A DNA stretch of 64,000 nt from Halobacterium sp. DL1 (GTDB lineage Archaea > Halobacteriota > Halobacteria > Halobacteriales > Halobacteriaceae), in contig CP007060.1 of NCBI GenBank assembly GCA_000230955.3, positions 2,424,216 through 2,488,215 of the forward strand. Direction: 5' to 3'. Below, one piece after another: positions 6,874-15,293 of this stretch (positions are counted from its first letter, which is position 1; every line of letters begins with the position of its first letter). The notes beneath the pieces are model-generated. The model was given only the letters and a program-made list of their open reading frames with translations. It searched no databases and was not told the origin of the DNA. The position numbers were made by a program, and so were the translations under genes.

Positions 6874-8883
6874 TCAGGCCGACCCGTCGCCCTCCCCCGG
6901 GGGGACGAGTTCGAAGACCGCGCCGGTGTCACCCTCGGGGACGCCGCGCTGGCTGGCGAGGACGTACACCTCGCCGTTCGGTCCCTGGCCGAACATGCGG
7001 ACGAAGTAGTCGAATCCGCCCTGGACGACGAGTTCTTCCATATCCCAGAGCTGGTCCACTGGCACTGCCCCGGGGTCCGTGTCGTCCGTCCCTTCGGTCG
7101 TCGTGGTGGTTCCCGGCGTGGTAGTCGTTTCCGTCGTAGTTTCCGTCCCGTTGTCAGTCGTGGTGGTGGTCGTGGTTGCACCGCCGTCCTGCCCGAAGTC
7201 GGCTGGCGGCGTGGCCGCGAGGATGCGGCCCGCTGGCTCCTCGCGTGCGGTGTCGGTCGTCCAGGCGCCGAAGACGTACTTGCCCTGGAGGCCGGAGACC
7301 GCGTCGGCCTCGTAGCGGTGACCACCGACGACAGTGATGCCGACGCTCTCCCCCTGGTAGGTGTGGGGGAACTCGACCACGGGGTCGACGAGCGGACTGC
7401 CGTCGTAGGGGGCCTCGTTGGGCTCGTTCTGGGGACAGTCCGTGATAGCGGTCGGGTCGGCAGCACTCTCGGTGCTGAAGCAGTGCGTCCCTTCCTTGAC
7501 GTTCCAGCCGTAGTTCCCGCCCTTCTCGACGACGTCCACCTCCTCGAAGAGGTTCTGTCCCGCGTCGGCGACGAACAGGTTCCCCTGGCTGTCGAAGGAG
7601 ATGCCGAACGGGTTCCGGAACCCGTACGCGTAGATCTCGTCGAGGGCGTCCGTGCCGACGAACGGGTTGTCTTCGGGGATACCGTACGGCGTCCCGTCTC
7701 CCTGCGCGTCCACGTCGATGCGGTGGACGTCACCGAGGAGGTTCTCCGTGATGTCCTGGCCGTTGCCGCCGCTGTTGGCGTCGTACCAGTCCTCGACGTG
7801 GCCGTACAGGTTGTCGTTGGCGCCGCCACCGTCGCCCATCGGGACGTAGAGGTAGCCGTCTGGTCCGAACGCCATCGGGCCGCCGTCGTGGTTGTACTGG
7901 GGTTTCTGGAACTGCAGGAGGACGCGCTCAGACGCCGGGTCGCCATTGCTGCCGTCCTCGGTGGTCGTGAACTCGGAGACCACCTCGACGTGGTCCCAGC
8001 CCTCCGGGGTGGCCTCGTTCGGCGGCGCGCTGTAGTGGAGGTAGAACCGCCCGTTGTTCGCGAAGTCGGGGTGGAAGTCGATGCCGAGCAGACCGCGCTC
8101 GTCGTAGGCCTGGGTCTGGCTCGCGTACGAGCCGTTGAACTCGCCGAGCGTAACCAATCGGTCGGAGACGGTCATGAACGGCGTCTCCCGGCGGCCCTGG
8201 TCAGTGACGACCCACACCTCGCCAGTCTGGTCGGTGACGAACTGCCGGCCGCTCCCGTCGTCGGGGACCGCGTAGTCGGTCGGGGCGGTCATGCCGTCGG
8301 CGACCAGCCGCAGGCCGACCTCGGTTCCCTCCGTGAAGAATCCGGCCCGGCCAGGCTCCTGGGTCGTCGTGGTCGTTGTCGTCTGCTCTGCGTCAGTGAT
8401 GGAGAGGCTGCCGACCATGCTGGTCGGGTGGACCTCGCAGAGGTACTCCGTCATCTCGGCGGTCGCCGTGAACGTCACCGTCTGGGTCGCGCCCTGCTCG
8501 CTGATGATTTCGGAGCTCACGAGCCGGTTCCCGTCCCCGTCGACGATGGCGACGTTGTGGGGCTGTCCGTCGAGGTTCTCCCAGACGATGCTGTACTCCT
8601 GGCCGGTCTGCAGTTCCAGCGTCGGGTTCTCGACGCCTTCGATGGAGGCCGGGGCTTGCCCCTGCCACCCCGAGAGCTCGCCGCCGAGGCGGAACTCGGT
8701 CTGCTGTGCCGTCACGGTGGTACCGTACCCGAGTAGGCCGAACGCGACCCCGGCGCCGCCCACGCCCGCGAGGACGCGCCGCCGCGACACCGGCAGCGGT
8801 CGGTCAGCCCGACTCCCGTCCCCCGGAGTTTCGCCGTTCGGTTCAGCTCCGTCGGCCGCCGCGTCGGTGTGGTGGTCGTCCAT
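6874..8883 (-). CDS. exported cupredoxin - PQQ-type sugar dehydrogenase fusion
   Basis: A 669-residue protein with a Tat signal (SRRRVLAGVGG, residues 33-43) indicating folded export. It is followed by a cupredoxin domain (about 60-165) with type 1 copper ligands His109, Cys149, His152 and Met156 (QPHNVA, LCEVHPTSM). A Thr-rich linker leads into a six-bladed beta-propeller of the soluble glucose/aldose dehydrogenase (GSDH) family: RGLLGIDFHPDF, NHDGGPMAFGPDGYLYV, YGFRNPFGISFD, FVADAGQNLFEEVDVVEKGGNYGWN. A second Thr-rich tract sits inside the propeller near residues 560-600 and is likely glycosylated in the cell-surface environment. The enzyme probably oxidises sugars outside the cell and may pass electrons to the copper centre. 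Confidence 0.87.
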   Translation of the reverse strand: MDDHHTDAAADGAEPNGETPGDGSRADRPLPVSRRRVLAGVGGAGVAFGLLGYGTTVTAQQTEFRLGGELSGWQGQAPASIEGVENPTLELQTGQEYSIVWENLDGQPHNVAIVDGDGNRLVSSEIISEQGATQTVTFTATAEMTEYLCEVHPTSMVGSLSITDAEQTTTTTTTQEPGRAGFFTEGTEVGLRLVADGMTAPTDYAVPDDGSGRQFVTDQTGEVWVVTDQGRRETPFMTVSDRLVTLGEFNGSYASQTQAYDERGLLGIDFHPDFANNGRFYLHYSAPPNEATPEGWDHVEVVSEFTTTEDGSNGDPASERVLLQFQKPQYNHDGGPMAFGPDGYLYVPMGDGGGANDNLYGHVEDWYDANSGGNGQDITENLLGDVHRIDVDAQGDGTPYGIPEDNPFVGTDALDEIYAYGFRNPFGISFDSQGNLFVADAGQNLFEEVDVVEKGGNYGWNVKEGTHCFSTESAADPTAITDCPQNEPNEAPYDGSPLVDPVVEFPHTYQGESVGITVVGGHRYEADAVSGLQGKYVFGAWTTDTAREEPAGRILAATPPADFGQDGGATTTTTTTDNGTETTTETTTTPGTTTTTEGTDDTDPGAVPVDQLWDMEELVVQGGFDYFVRMFGQGPNGEVYVLASQRGVPEGDTGAVFELVPPGEGDGSA

Positions 8884-9066
8884 GGTCTACAGTCGGCTAA
8901 GCAGCCTCGCAATCTTTGTTATGCGCAAACGCCCGACAAGTAGGGGCGAAGGGTGTGCAGAAACATCGTATTACTCTCCCAGCGGACCCGGAACCGGTCA
9001 CCGTCCAGCAATCACCGGCAGTCGCGGCCGTCGAAGGTGAACCCGAGCGTCGCCCCTGGAACCAGG

Positions 9067-9426
9067 TCAGCCTACTATCGCCCAGGCCAACCCGATAGCG
9101 AGTCCGGCGCCGACGAGGTTCCCGACGGCGTGGAACGCGGCGGTGGCGTAGCGCTCGTTCTCGGCGAGGCCGACGACGTCGACGCTGAACGAGGAGAACG
9201 TCGTGAACGCGCCGCAGGCGCCCGTGCCGACGAGCAGGAGGACGTCGTCGGTGGCGCCAGCGAAGGTGATTGCCGCGAGGACGAAGGTCCCGAGGACGTT
9301 CACGGCCAGCGTGCTCGCGGGGTAGCCCTCGACCTGGACGAACTCGCCGACAGCGTGGCGGAGGACGGCGCCAACTGCGCCGCCGACGCCGACGAGGAGA
9401 ACAGGGGGAAGCGGGAGGACCGTCAC
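9067..9426 (-). CDS. crcB: fluoride channel subunit FluC/CrcB (second of pair)
   Basis: A 119-residue four-helix FluC/CrcB subunit that forms dual-topology dimeric fluoride exporters. Motifs seen: GGAVGAVLRHAVGE at the N-terminus, ASTLAVNVLGTFVLA, and the pore motif TGACGAFTTFSSFS. Its GTG start (9426) overlaps the TGA of the upstream paralogue (GTGA), so the two are translationally coupled. Paired genes usually encode oppositely oriented subunits of a heterodimer. Confidence 0.9.
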   Translation of the reverse strand: MTVLPLPPVLLVGVGGAVGAVLRHAVGEFVQVEGYPASTLAVNVLGTFVLAAITFAGATDDVLLLVGTGACGAFTTFSSFSVDVVGLAENERYATAAFHAVGNLVGAGLAIGLAWAIVG

Positions 9427-9803
9427 GCCCCACCTCCGTAGCGGACCGCCAACGAGCGCCCGACGAGGACGCCGAGGAAGCCCAACGCGTAGTTGGCGGC
9501 GACGTTCGCGACCAGCAGCGGCGGGGTGACGCTCGCGCTCTGGACGGCGAACGTGCTGTACGTCGTCAGCGAGGAGAGGAACCCGGTGGTGAGCAGCGTC
9601 CGGGACGCCTCGGAGAGGGCGCTGCGGCCGACGGCCTCGTAGACCAAGAAGCCCAGGGCGAGGCTGCCGACGGCGTTCACGGTGAGCGTGCCGAGGAGGC
9701 CCGGCGCGAGCAGCGAGACGGCGTAGCGGAGGGTCGCGCCAGCGAACCCGCCGACGGCGACGAGGAGTAGCGTCCGTAGCGTTCCGTGCGGGCGTCTCGA
9801 CAT
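9423..9803 (-). CDS. crcB: fluoride channel subunit FluC/CrcB (first of pair)
   Basis: A 126-residue FluC/CrcB subunit starting at the ATG at 9803. It carries GGFAGATLRYAVS, GTLTVNAVGSLALGF and TTGFLSSLTTYSTFAV, the fluoride-pore Phe/Ser/Thr motif. It lies directly upstream of, and overlapping with, the second copy. A GGCTATACG box upstream marks the likely promoter. The pair should export toxic fluoride across the cytoplasmic membrane. No fluoride riboswitch-like leader was recognised before it. Confidence 0.9.
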   Translation of the reverse strand: MSRRPHGTLRTLLLVAVGGFAGATLRYAVSLLAPGLLGTLTVNAVGSLALGFLVYEAVGRSALSEASRTLLTTGFLSSLTTYSTFAVQSASVTPPLLVANVAANYALGFLGVLVGRSLAVRYGGGA

Positions 9804-9909
9804 GGGTCTCGCGGGTTGCTCCGAGGTGGAGTGTGCCGGTACGTATAGCCAGCGGTACGGCCGGGGCCGAGCGCAACGCCCAACTGCTCGCGCTCCCTCT
9901 CGGCAAGTA

Positions 9910-10389
9910 ATGAGCGACATCGACGTCGAGTTCGTCGAACACGGGCGGTTCCGGGCGGTAGACGAGGAGAGCGAGGAAGCCGCGTTCGAACCCACGACGA
10001 ACGACTGGAGCGCACGCGCCGTCGTCGAGGCGGAGACGGTCGACATCACGGTGACGGTGCCGACGCTGTCGGCTGTCGTGAACGAACCCGTCGCGGACGT
10101 CGTCGAGGACGGCTGGTACGACACGTTCGAGCGCCGGGTTGTGGACGCCGACAGCGTCACACTCGCCGACGACGTGACCGTCACGGGCGTCTCGCGGGAG
10201 GAGGGCGACGTGGTCGTCGAACTGACGCTGACGCCCCGGAGCGGCAAGGCCGACGACGACGCGCTCGCGCTGGTCAACTACGTCGAGGGGACGTGGTTCG
10301 AGGGCGTCATCCCCGGCTACGACTACGTCGAGCAGGTCCAGTCGATGCGGGAGCAGGCCGCCCAGAACGGGCAGGGAAGTTCCATCTGA
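9910..10389 (+). CDS. uncharacterised haloarchaeal soluble protein (DUF5813-like)
   Basis: A 159-residue acidic soluble protein, MSDIDVEFVEHGRFRAVDEE.... It has regular beta-strand alternation (VVEAETVDITVTVPTLSAVV, DDVTVTGVSREEGDVVVELTLTP) and a conserved-looking end with ALVNYVEGTWFEGVIPGYDYVEQVQSMREQA. It looks like a conserved haloarchaeal protein (DUF5813 from memory); function unknown. It is divergent from the crcB pair. Confidence 0.65.
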   Translation: MSDIDVEFVEHGRFRAVDEESEEAAFEPTTNDWSARAVVEAETVDITVTVPTLSAVVNEPVADVVEDGWYDTFERRVVDADSVTLADDVTVTGVSREEGDVVVELTLTPRSGKADDDALALVNYVEGTWFEGVIPGYDYVEQVQSMREQAAQNGQGSSI

Positions 10390-10416
10390 GGAGGGGACGA
10401 ACGGCCGAGTCCGGGG

Positions 10417-10647
10417 TCAGCTCATCGAGATGTACGTCTCGGTGTCCTCGACGCCGGGCGTGCTCTGGATGCCGTTGGCGGCGATCTCCTTCACGTCGGC
10501 GGGCGAGTCGACGTCCACCCTGGCGATGAGGTCGACGTCGCCAGCGACGAGGTGGGCGTCGACCACGCCGTCGATGTCCGCCACCGCGTGGAGCAGGCGG
10601 TCGGCTTCCCCCGTGTTGGCCTTCACGAGGATGTAGGCGGTGACCAT
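10417..10647 (-). CDS. stand-alone Lrp/AsnC ligand-binding (RAM) domain protein
   Basis: A 76-residue protein made only of the Lrp/AsnC C-terminal RAM domain: MVTAYILVKANTGEADRLL, GVVDAHLVAGDVDLIARVDVDS and GVEDTETYISMS. There is no helix-turn-helix, so it does not bind DNA by itself. RAM domains form oligomers that bind amino acids or other small ligands. Its ATG directly follows the trkA stop codon, so it is an operon partner of TrkA and could be its regulatory ligand sensor. A paralogue lies on the other side of trkA at 11414. Confidence 0.85.
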   Translation of the reverse strand: MVTAYILVKANTGEADRLLHAVADIDGVVDAHLVAGDVDLIARVDVDSPADVKEIAANGIQSTPGVEDTETYISMS

Positions 10648-11325
10648 CTACCTCCCCCCCGCGACGGCCTCGCCGCCGACGAGTATCTGGCGCACGTCCT
10701 CGAGTGACTCGAACTCCGAGAGCACGGCGATGCGTGACCCCACCTCGAGGGTCTCGTCGGGGAACGGGAGCCCCAGGGGGGCGTCCTCCTTGCCGAAGGC
10801 CAGCAGGCGGGCGCCCGAGGGGAGTTCGAGTTCACTGAGCGTGTAGCCGTGCATCGGCGCGTCCCGGGTGACGGTGAACTGGACGATCTGGAGCTTCTCG
10901 GCGAGGTCCGCGATGGCGGTGACGTTGCCGCCGAGGAGCGCGTTCTTCGCACCGATGGCGCCGAGCCGTTCTGGGTAGACGATCTCGTCGACCTCGTCGG
11001 CGTACTTCTGGTAGATCTCCTCGCGGTAGTCCTCGTCGATGCGCATGACGGTCCGGCAGCCGTGGTACTTCCCGACCATGCAGCCCACGAAGTTCGTGTT
11101 GAGGTCGCCGGCGAGCGCGCCGAGCGCGTCCGCCGTGTCGAGGTCGGCCTCCATCAACACATCCTCGCTGGAGCCGTCGCCCTCGATGACGTCGAAGTCC
11201 TGCTTCCGTGCGCGTTCGGCCTTGTCGTAGTCGCGCTCGACGAGCGTCACGTCGTGTCCCTCGTTGGCGGTGATGCGGGCGGTGCGGAGGCCGACCCGCC
11301 CCGCGCCGATGATGACGATGCGCAT
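10648..11325 (-). CDS. trkA: TrkA family potassium uptake regulatory protein
   Basis: A 225-residue TrkA/RCK protein. An N-terminal Rossmann domain carries the NAD-binding GAGRVGLRTA motif (residues 7-16) with DVTLVERD closing strand 2 and DGSSEDVL following. A C-terminal TrkA_C domain (about 145-215) has the typical LSELELPSGARLLAF and GSRIAVLSEFESLEDVRQIL. It gates potassium channels or transporters in response to nucleotides on the cytoplasmic side. No TrkH membrane subunit is adjacent. The ATG at 11325 starts the Rossmann strand (MRIVIIGAGRVG), and CCTATTT about 30 bases upstream is a TATA candidate. Confidence 0.9.
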   Translation of the reverse strand: MRIVIIGAGRVGLRTARITANEGHDVTLVERDYDKAERARKQDFDVIEGDGSSEDVLMEADLDTADALGALAGDLNTNFVGCMVGKYHGCRTVMRIDEDYREEIYQKYADEVDEIVYPERLGAIGAKNALLGGNVTAIADLAEKLQIVQFTVTRDAPMHGYTLSELELPSGARLLAFGKEDAPLGLPFPDETLEVGSRIAVLSEFESLEDVRQILVGGEAVAGGR

Positions 11326-11413
11326 ACCCCTCGTAGGACGTGACACGCCAAATAGGTTTGCGCCGCGTTACCACGTAACAACGCTTTTCGTGTGGGGCGT
11401 CCAAGGTGATGCT

Positions 11414-11650
11414 ATGGTTCACGCGTTCATCATGGTGCGGGCCGGCGCGGGCGCAGCCAGCGACGTCCGCGACGTCGTGGCGGAACTGGAGGGCGTCGAG
11501 GCCGCCCACGTCGTCGCCGGGCAGTACGACATCATCGCGGAGGTCGGCGGCGGCGAGGTCCACGACGTCCTGGAGACGGTCTCCAGTCGCATCGGCACCG
11601 TCGACGGCGTCACGGATACGCGGACGTACATCTCGCTGTCGGCGGCGTAG
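11414..11650 (+). CDS. second stand-alone Lrp/AsnC ligand-binding (RAM) domain protein
   Basis: A 78-residue RAM-domain protein similar to the one at 10417: MVHAFIMVRAGAGAASDVRDVV, GVEAAHVVAGQYDIIAEVGGGE, GVTDTRTYISLSAA. It lacks a DNA-binding domain. It is divergently transcribed from trkA with about 88 bases between, so trkA is bracketed by two such proteins. A ligand-sensing role linked to potassium uptake is an inference from position only. Confidence 0.82.
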   Translation: MVHAFIMVRAGAGAASDVRDVVAELEGVEAAHVVAGQYDIIAEVGGGEVHDVLETVSSRIGTVDGVTDTRTYISLSAA

Positions 11651-11692
11651 CACTGAGTAGGTAGACGGGGAGAAACGAGGCGAGCAGCGCGC

Positions 11693-12757
11693 TCAGAACT
11701 CCTGTTCCTGGGGGTCGTGGTCCTCGAGCCACTCGTGGAGCCAGTCCCGCTGCTCGTCGATGCGGGGCGTGCGCTCCTCGTAGACGTAGTCGAACAGTTC
11801 GTCGACGTCCGGTTCCCCGACTGCTTCGGCGGTCTCGACGGCGTCGTCGAGTTCAGCCTCGGCGTCCTCGCGGCAGTCGGCGACGAACTCGTCGTCGACG
11901 ACGCCCTGCTCGCGGAGGTACGACTCGAAGCGCTCGACGGGGTCGGCGGTCCGCCACTCGGGGAGGTCCTCGTCTTCGGGGCGGTAGCGGTCCGGGTCGT
12001 CGCTCGTGGTGTGGGCGCCCTGGCGGTAGGTGAGGCTCTCGACGAGCACGGGGTCGCCGTCGCGGGCGGAGTCGAGCGCGTCGGCGACCGTCTCGTAGAC
12101 GGCGGCCGGGTCGTTGCCGTCGACCTGCACGCCCTCGAAGCCGTACGCCTCGGCCTTCACGGCGATGGAGTCGCTGGCGGTCTGCTTCTCGCGGGGTAGC
12201 GAGATGGCCCAGTTGTTGTTCTCGCAGAGGAAGACGACCGGCGCGTCGAAGACGCCCGCGAAGTTCATCCCGACGTGGAAGTCGCCCTCGCTGGTCGCGC
12301 CGTCACCGAGGTAGCAGACCGCGGCGTCCGTGACCGGGGTGTCGTCGCGGTCCGCCTCGTAGTTCATCGCCATCCCGGCGCCCGCCGCGTGGGGAATCTG
12401 GGAGGCGATGGGGATGGCCTGGGGGAAGATCGGCACGTCGTGGTCGGAGTGGAACTCGGCGTGGCCGCGCCGGAAGAGCAGGATGTCGCTGGCGGGGACG
12501 TCGCGGGCCAGCTGCATCGCGTTCGAGCGGTAGGTGGGGAACAGCCAGTCGTCGTCGGCCATCGCGTGGGCGGCGCCGACCTGCGACCCCTCCTGGCCAC
12601 TGTACGGCGGCCAGCCGCTCATCCACCCGCGACGCTGGAGCGCCAGCGCCCGCTCGTCGAAGTGCCGTGCCCGGATCATGTCTCGGAAGAGGGCGCGCGC
12701 CCCGTCCTCGTCCAGCGCGGTCTCCGAGAGGTCCGTTTCCCCGATGACGCGGTGCAT
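11693..12757 (-). CDS. thiamine-diphosphate dehydrogenase E1 component, alpha subunit (orphan)
   Basis: A 354-residue E1-alpha of the 2-oxoacid dehydrogenase family (pyruvate or branched-chain type). The thiamine diphosphate motif runs from GDGATSEGD (151-159) to ENNN (179-182). The PPYSGQEGSQVG and LFPTYRSNAM motifs and the phosphorylation-loop-like YRQGAHTTSDDPDRYR region are present. E1-alpha normally works as an alpha2-beta2 tetramer with E1-beta, E2 and E3, but no beta, E2 or E3 gene is adjacent. It therefore must pair with a subunit encoded elsewhere or act on an unknown substrate. Confidence 0.85.
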   Translation of the reverse strand: MHRVIGETDLSETALDEDGARALFRDMIRARHFDERALALQRRGWMSGWPPYSGQEGSQVGAAHAMADDDWLFPTYRSNAMQLARDVPASDILLFRRGHAEFHSDHDVPIFPQAIPIASQIPHAAGAGMAMNYEADRDDTPVTDAAVCYLGDGATSEGDFHVGMNFAGVFDAPVVFLCENNNWAISLPREKQTASDSIAVKAEAYGFEGVQVDGNDPAAVYETVADALDSARDGDPVLVESLTYRQGAHTTSDDPDRYRPEDEDLPEWRTADPVERFESYLREQGVVDDEFVADCREDAEAELDDAVETAEAVGEPDVDELFDYVYEERTPRIDEQRDWLHEWLEDHDPQEQEF

Positions 12758-12823
12758 ACCACCCGGGACAGGAGCCAGTCACTTACCGATAGCGAAAAGC
12801 CACCCGAGTCACAACGCCCGGGT

Positions 12824-13138
12824 ATGGTCTCGGCCGTCACCGCCGCGGGCGTCGGCGTCATCGTCCTCGTCCACACCGCCATCGCCGCCTTCGGCGCGCG
12901 GTTCTTCCGCATCACGCTGAAGACGCGGTGGGGGTCGATCCTCTACACGGCGCTGTTGATTCCGCTGGTCTACGCCGTCACGACGCTCGTGCTGGGCGCG
13001 ATCGGGCTGGGCGCGGGTGCCTTCGACTCCGCCGGCGAGTTGATCGTCGTCACGTGGGCGTTCCCCTTCTTCCTCGGGTGGTCCATCGACCTGTTCTGGC
13101 TGCCGTCGCCCGAGGAGCTCGAACAGCTACCGGAGTAG
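12824..13138 (+). CDS. small membrane protein, unknown
   Basis: A 104-residue protein with three or four hydrophobic segments (about 3-23, 38-58, 62-75 and 78-92) and an acidic C-terminus ([10 protein letters not shown]). The ATG at 12824 begins MVSAVTAAGVGVIVLVHTAIAAFGARFF. No family is recognised. Its 3' end overlaps by 12 bases the 3' end of the convergent membrane gene at 13127. Confidence 0.6.
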   Translation: MVSAVTAAGVGVIVLVHTAIAAFGARFFRITLKTRWGSILYTALLIPLVYAVTTLVLGAIGLGAGAFDSAGELIVVTWAFPFFLGWSIDLFWLPSPEELEQLPE

Positions 13139-13492
13139 GCGGACGGCGAGCAGCGCGCTCAGCGTCGGGAACGCCGTCAGCCAGCCGAACCCGAGCAGCG
13201 CCGCGACGACTTCGAGAACGTACGGAACGCCGAGCAGGCCGAACGTGGCGGCCGCGACGAGCGACCCACCCACCGTGCGGGCGACAGTGACGACCGTCGC
13301 GTCGACGGTCAGCGCGAGCACCGCGTCGACGACATCGAACGCGACGAGCGTCGCAGTGACGAGTCGGGCGGAGACGCGGCGGCGGGGCCCGTCGCCGCCG
13401 ACCGGCCACAGGATGCGGAACTCCTCGGGGAAGAACGGCGGGAGACTGATGGGCGGCAGCGACAGCGAGAACCCGTCCTCGTCGTCAGGCAT
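13127..13492 (-). CDS. membrane protein, unknown
   Basis: A 121-residue protein. It has a Pro/Asp-rich cytoplasmic N-terminus ([20 protein letters not shown]) and about three hydrophobic helices (residues 45-62, 68-85 and 88-116). Its start overlaps the end of the thymidylate kinase gene by 8 bases, so it is translationally coupled to tmk. No function is visible. Confidence 0.6.
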   Translation of the reverse strand: MPDDEDGFSLSLPPISLPPFFPEEFRILWPVGGDGPRRRVSARLVTATLVAFDVVDAVLALTVDATVVTVARTVGGSLVAAATFGLLGVPYVLEVVAALLGFGWLTAFPTLSALLAVRLLR

Positions 13493-14075
13493 CGGCGAGC
13501 AGGCGGTCGAGCACGTCCTCGGCGTCCTCGAGCACCGCCTCCGGGGACTGTGTGGCGTCGATGCGGACGAAGCGCTCGGGGGCGTACTCGATCAGCTGCT
13601 CGTAGTTCGCCCGCACGTCCCGGAGGAACGCGGCCTGCTCGAACTTGTTTGTCGCACCGGCGCGGGCGGCGCCCGTCTCCGGGTCCACGTCGAAGTAGAG
13701 CGTGGCGTCCGGGGGGCGCGTCCACGGCTGGTGGACGCCCCGCACGTACTCCATCGGTCGCGGCACCTCGCCCTCGAGGGCGGCGCCCTGGTAGGCGTAC
13801 CGTGAGTCCGAGTAGCGATCCGAGACGACGACGTCGCCGCGTTCGAGGGCGGGTTCGACCACGCTGGAGAGGTGGTCGGCGTGGTCAGCGGTGAAGAGGA
13901 ACAGTTCCGCGAGCGGGTCGGCGTCGTCTTCCGCCTCCGAACGCCGGACGGCCTTGCCGTACCACGAGTCGGTGGGCTCGCGGGTGAACGTGTAGCCCTC
14001 CTCGCGGTCGGCCCGGAGCGCCTCCCACACCGTGGTCTTGCCGCTGCCGTCGATGCCCTCCAGCGTGACGAGCAT
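13485..14075 (-). CDS. tmk: thymidylate kinase
   Basis: A 196-residue dTMP kinase converting dTMP to dTDP for DNA synthesis. It has the P-loop GIDGSGKT (residues 7-14), [10 protein letters not shown] with the substrate-binding DR-type motif at [15 protein letters not shown], and the LID region ([16 protein letters not shown]). The ATG at 14075 begins [15 protein letters not shown]. The size is normal for the family. It is followed in the same operon by a small membrane protein. Confidence 0.93.
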   Translation of the reverse strand: MLVTLEGIDGSGKTTVWEALRADREEGYTFTREPTDSWYGKAVRRSEAEDDADPLAELFLFTADHADHLSSVVEPALERGDVVVSDRYSDSRYAYQGAALEGEVPRPMEYVRGVHQPWTRPPDATLYFDVDPETGAARAGATNKFEQAAFLRDVRANYEQLIEYAPERFVRIDATQSPEAVLEDAEDVLDRLLADA

Positions 14076-14187
14076 ACGAGAGACACGGCGAGCGACGTAC
14101 AAACGGCTTCGGGTTCGCGGCGAATCTGGCGCTCCAGCGCCCGGTGGCGGGCCTAGCTTTAGGGCAGCGCCGTCCATGAGTGAGCGT

Positions 14188-15075
14188 ATGGACGTGCTGG
14201 TCACCGGCGGTACGGGATTCATCGGGACGCATCTGTGTCGTGAACTCGACGAGCGCGGCCACGAGGTGACCGCGCTCTCGCGGCATCCCGAGGGAGCCGG
14301 ATTGCCAGACAGCGTCGGGACAGCCGTCGGTGACGTGACGGCCTACGACGCGGTCGCCGAGGCGATGGAGGGCCACGACGCAGTGGTGAACCTGGTCGCG
14401 CTCTCCCCGCTGTTCAAGCCAAAACAGGGCGACGAGCGGCACTTCGACGTCCACCTCGGCGGCACCGAGAACGTCGTCCGGGCCGCCGAGGAGGCGGGCG
14501 CGGAGTACGTCCTCCAGATGTCCGCGCTCGGCGCCGACCCGAACGGCCCGACGGCGTACATCCGGTCGAAGGGCGCCGCCGAGGGCGTCGTCAGGGACAG
14601 CGACCTCGAACACACCATCGTGCGACCGTCGGTGGTGTTCGGCGACGGCGGCGAGTTCGTCACCTTCACGAAGAAGCTGACGACGCCGTACGTCACGGGT
14701 CTCCCGGGCGGCGGGAAGTCGCAGTTCCAGCCCATCTGGGTGGAGGACATCGTGCCCATGCTCGCCGACTGCGTCGGCGACGAGAGCCACTGGGGGGAGA
14801 CGTACGAACTCGGCGGCCCAGAGGTGTTGACGCTCGCGGACGTGGCCCGACTCGCCTACCGCGCGGAGGGGAAGTCCGTGCGCGTGCTCTCGATTCCGAT
14901 GCCCCTGGCGGGCATCGGGATGCGGCTCGCCGACCCCCTGCCGTTCGTGCCGTTCGGGACCGACCAGTACCGGTCGCTCCGGTTCGACAACACGGTCCGG
15001 GAGAACGACGTCTCGGCGTTCGGTGTCAGCGAGTCTGAGTTGACCACGCTGACCGACTATCTACGGTCGTCGTAA
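14188..15075 (+). CDS. NAD(P)-binding epimerase-like protein (complex I NDUFA9 type)
   Basis: A 295-residue atypical short-chain dehydrogenase. The N-terminal nucleotide loop [12 protein letters not shown] (residues 6-17), the GDVTAYDAV region and the [10 protein letters not shown] strand are present. The canonical YxxxK catalytic pair is replaced by Y-IRSKGAAE, as in NDUFA9-like atypical members. C-terminally it has [11 protein letters not shown] and the [14 protein letters not shown] domain. The reaction is unknown. An in-frame ATG 12 bases upstream (14176, MSER) is possible; a CTTTAG box at about 14156 fits 14188 better. Confidence 0.8.
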   Translation: MDVLVTGGTGFIGTHLCRELDERGHEVTALSRHPEGAGLPDSVGTAVGDVTAYDAVAEAMEGHDAVVNLVALSPLFKPKQGDERHFDVHLGGTENVVRAAEEAGAEYVLQMSALGADPNGPTAYIRSKGAAEGVVRDSDLEHTIVRPSVVFGDGGEFVTFTKKLTTPYVTGLPGGGKSQFQPIWVEDIVPMLADCVGDESHWGETYELGGPEVLTLADVARLAYRAEGKSVRVLSIPMPLAGIGMRLADPLPFVPFGTDQYRSLRFDNTVRENDVSAFGVSESELTTLTDYLRSS

Positions 15076-15131
15076 CCGTCCGTAAGCCACCCCTACTTCG
15101 ACTAGTCAACGGTCTGAACCTACCCGGGTAC

Positions 15132-15258
15132 TAATTTAAAAGGAACGGGTTGACCCTACTCGTGGCGGACGGCTATATATCTGTCCCGGGGTCGCTTTCC
15201 CGCGAAAAGCAACGTGTCCGCTCAGCGGAGGGAAACGGGCCTGCAAAAGGCTTATAGG
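15132..15258 (+). promoter_or_regulatory. cetZ upstream region with three TATA-like boxes
   Basis: The 218 bases before cetZ are much more AT-rich than the neighbours and hold three TATA candidates: TAATTTAAA (15132-15140), CTATATAT (15173-15180) and CTTATAGG (15251-15258). The last would give a leader of about 10-15 bases, the second a leader of about 90 bases. This suggests alternative promoters for the cell-shape gene. Confidence 0.5.
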
Positions 15259-15293
15259 CCCCATACTTCTCTAACTGTGCAAAGGGTTCCGTA

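Noticed and set aside
6870-8736. Long plus-strand frame opposite the sugar dehydrogenase
   Set aside because: Val/Gly/Arg-rich mirror of a gene with signal peptide, copper site and propeller motifs; no independent evidence.
9804-9909. Possible fluoride riboswitch before crcB
   Set aside because: No recognisable crcB-motif pseudoknot could be seen in the short leader; a plain TATA-like box explains it.
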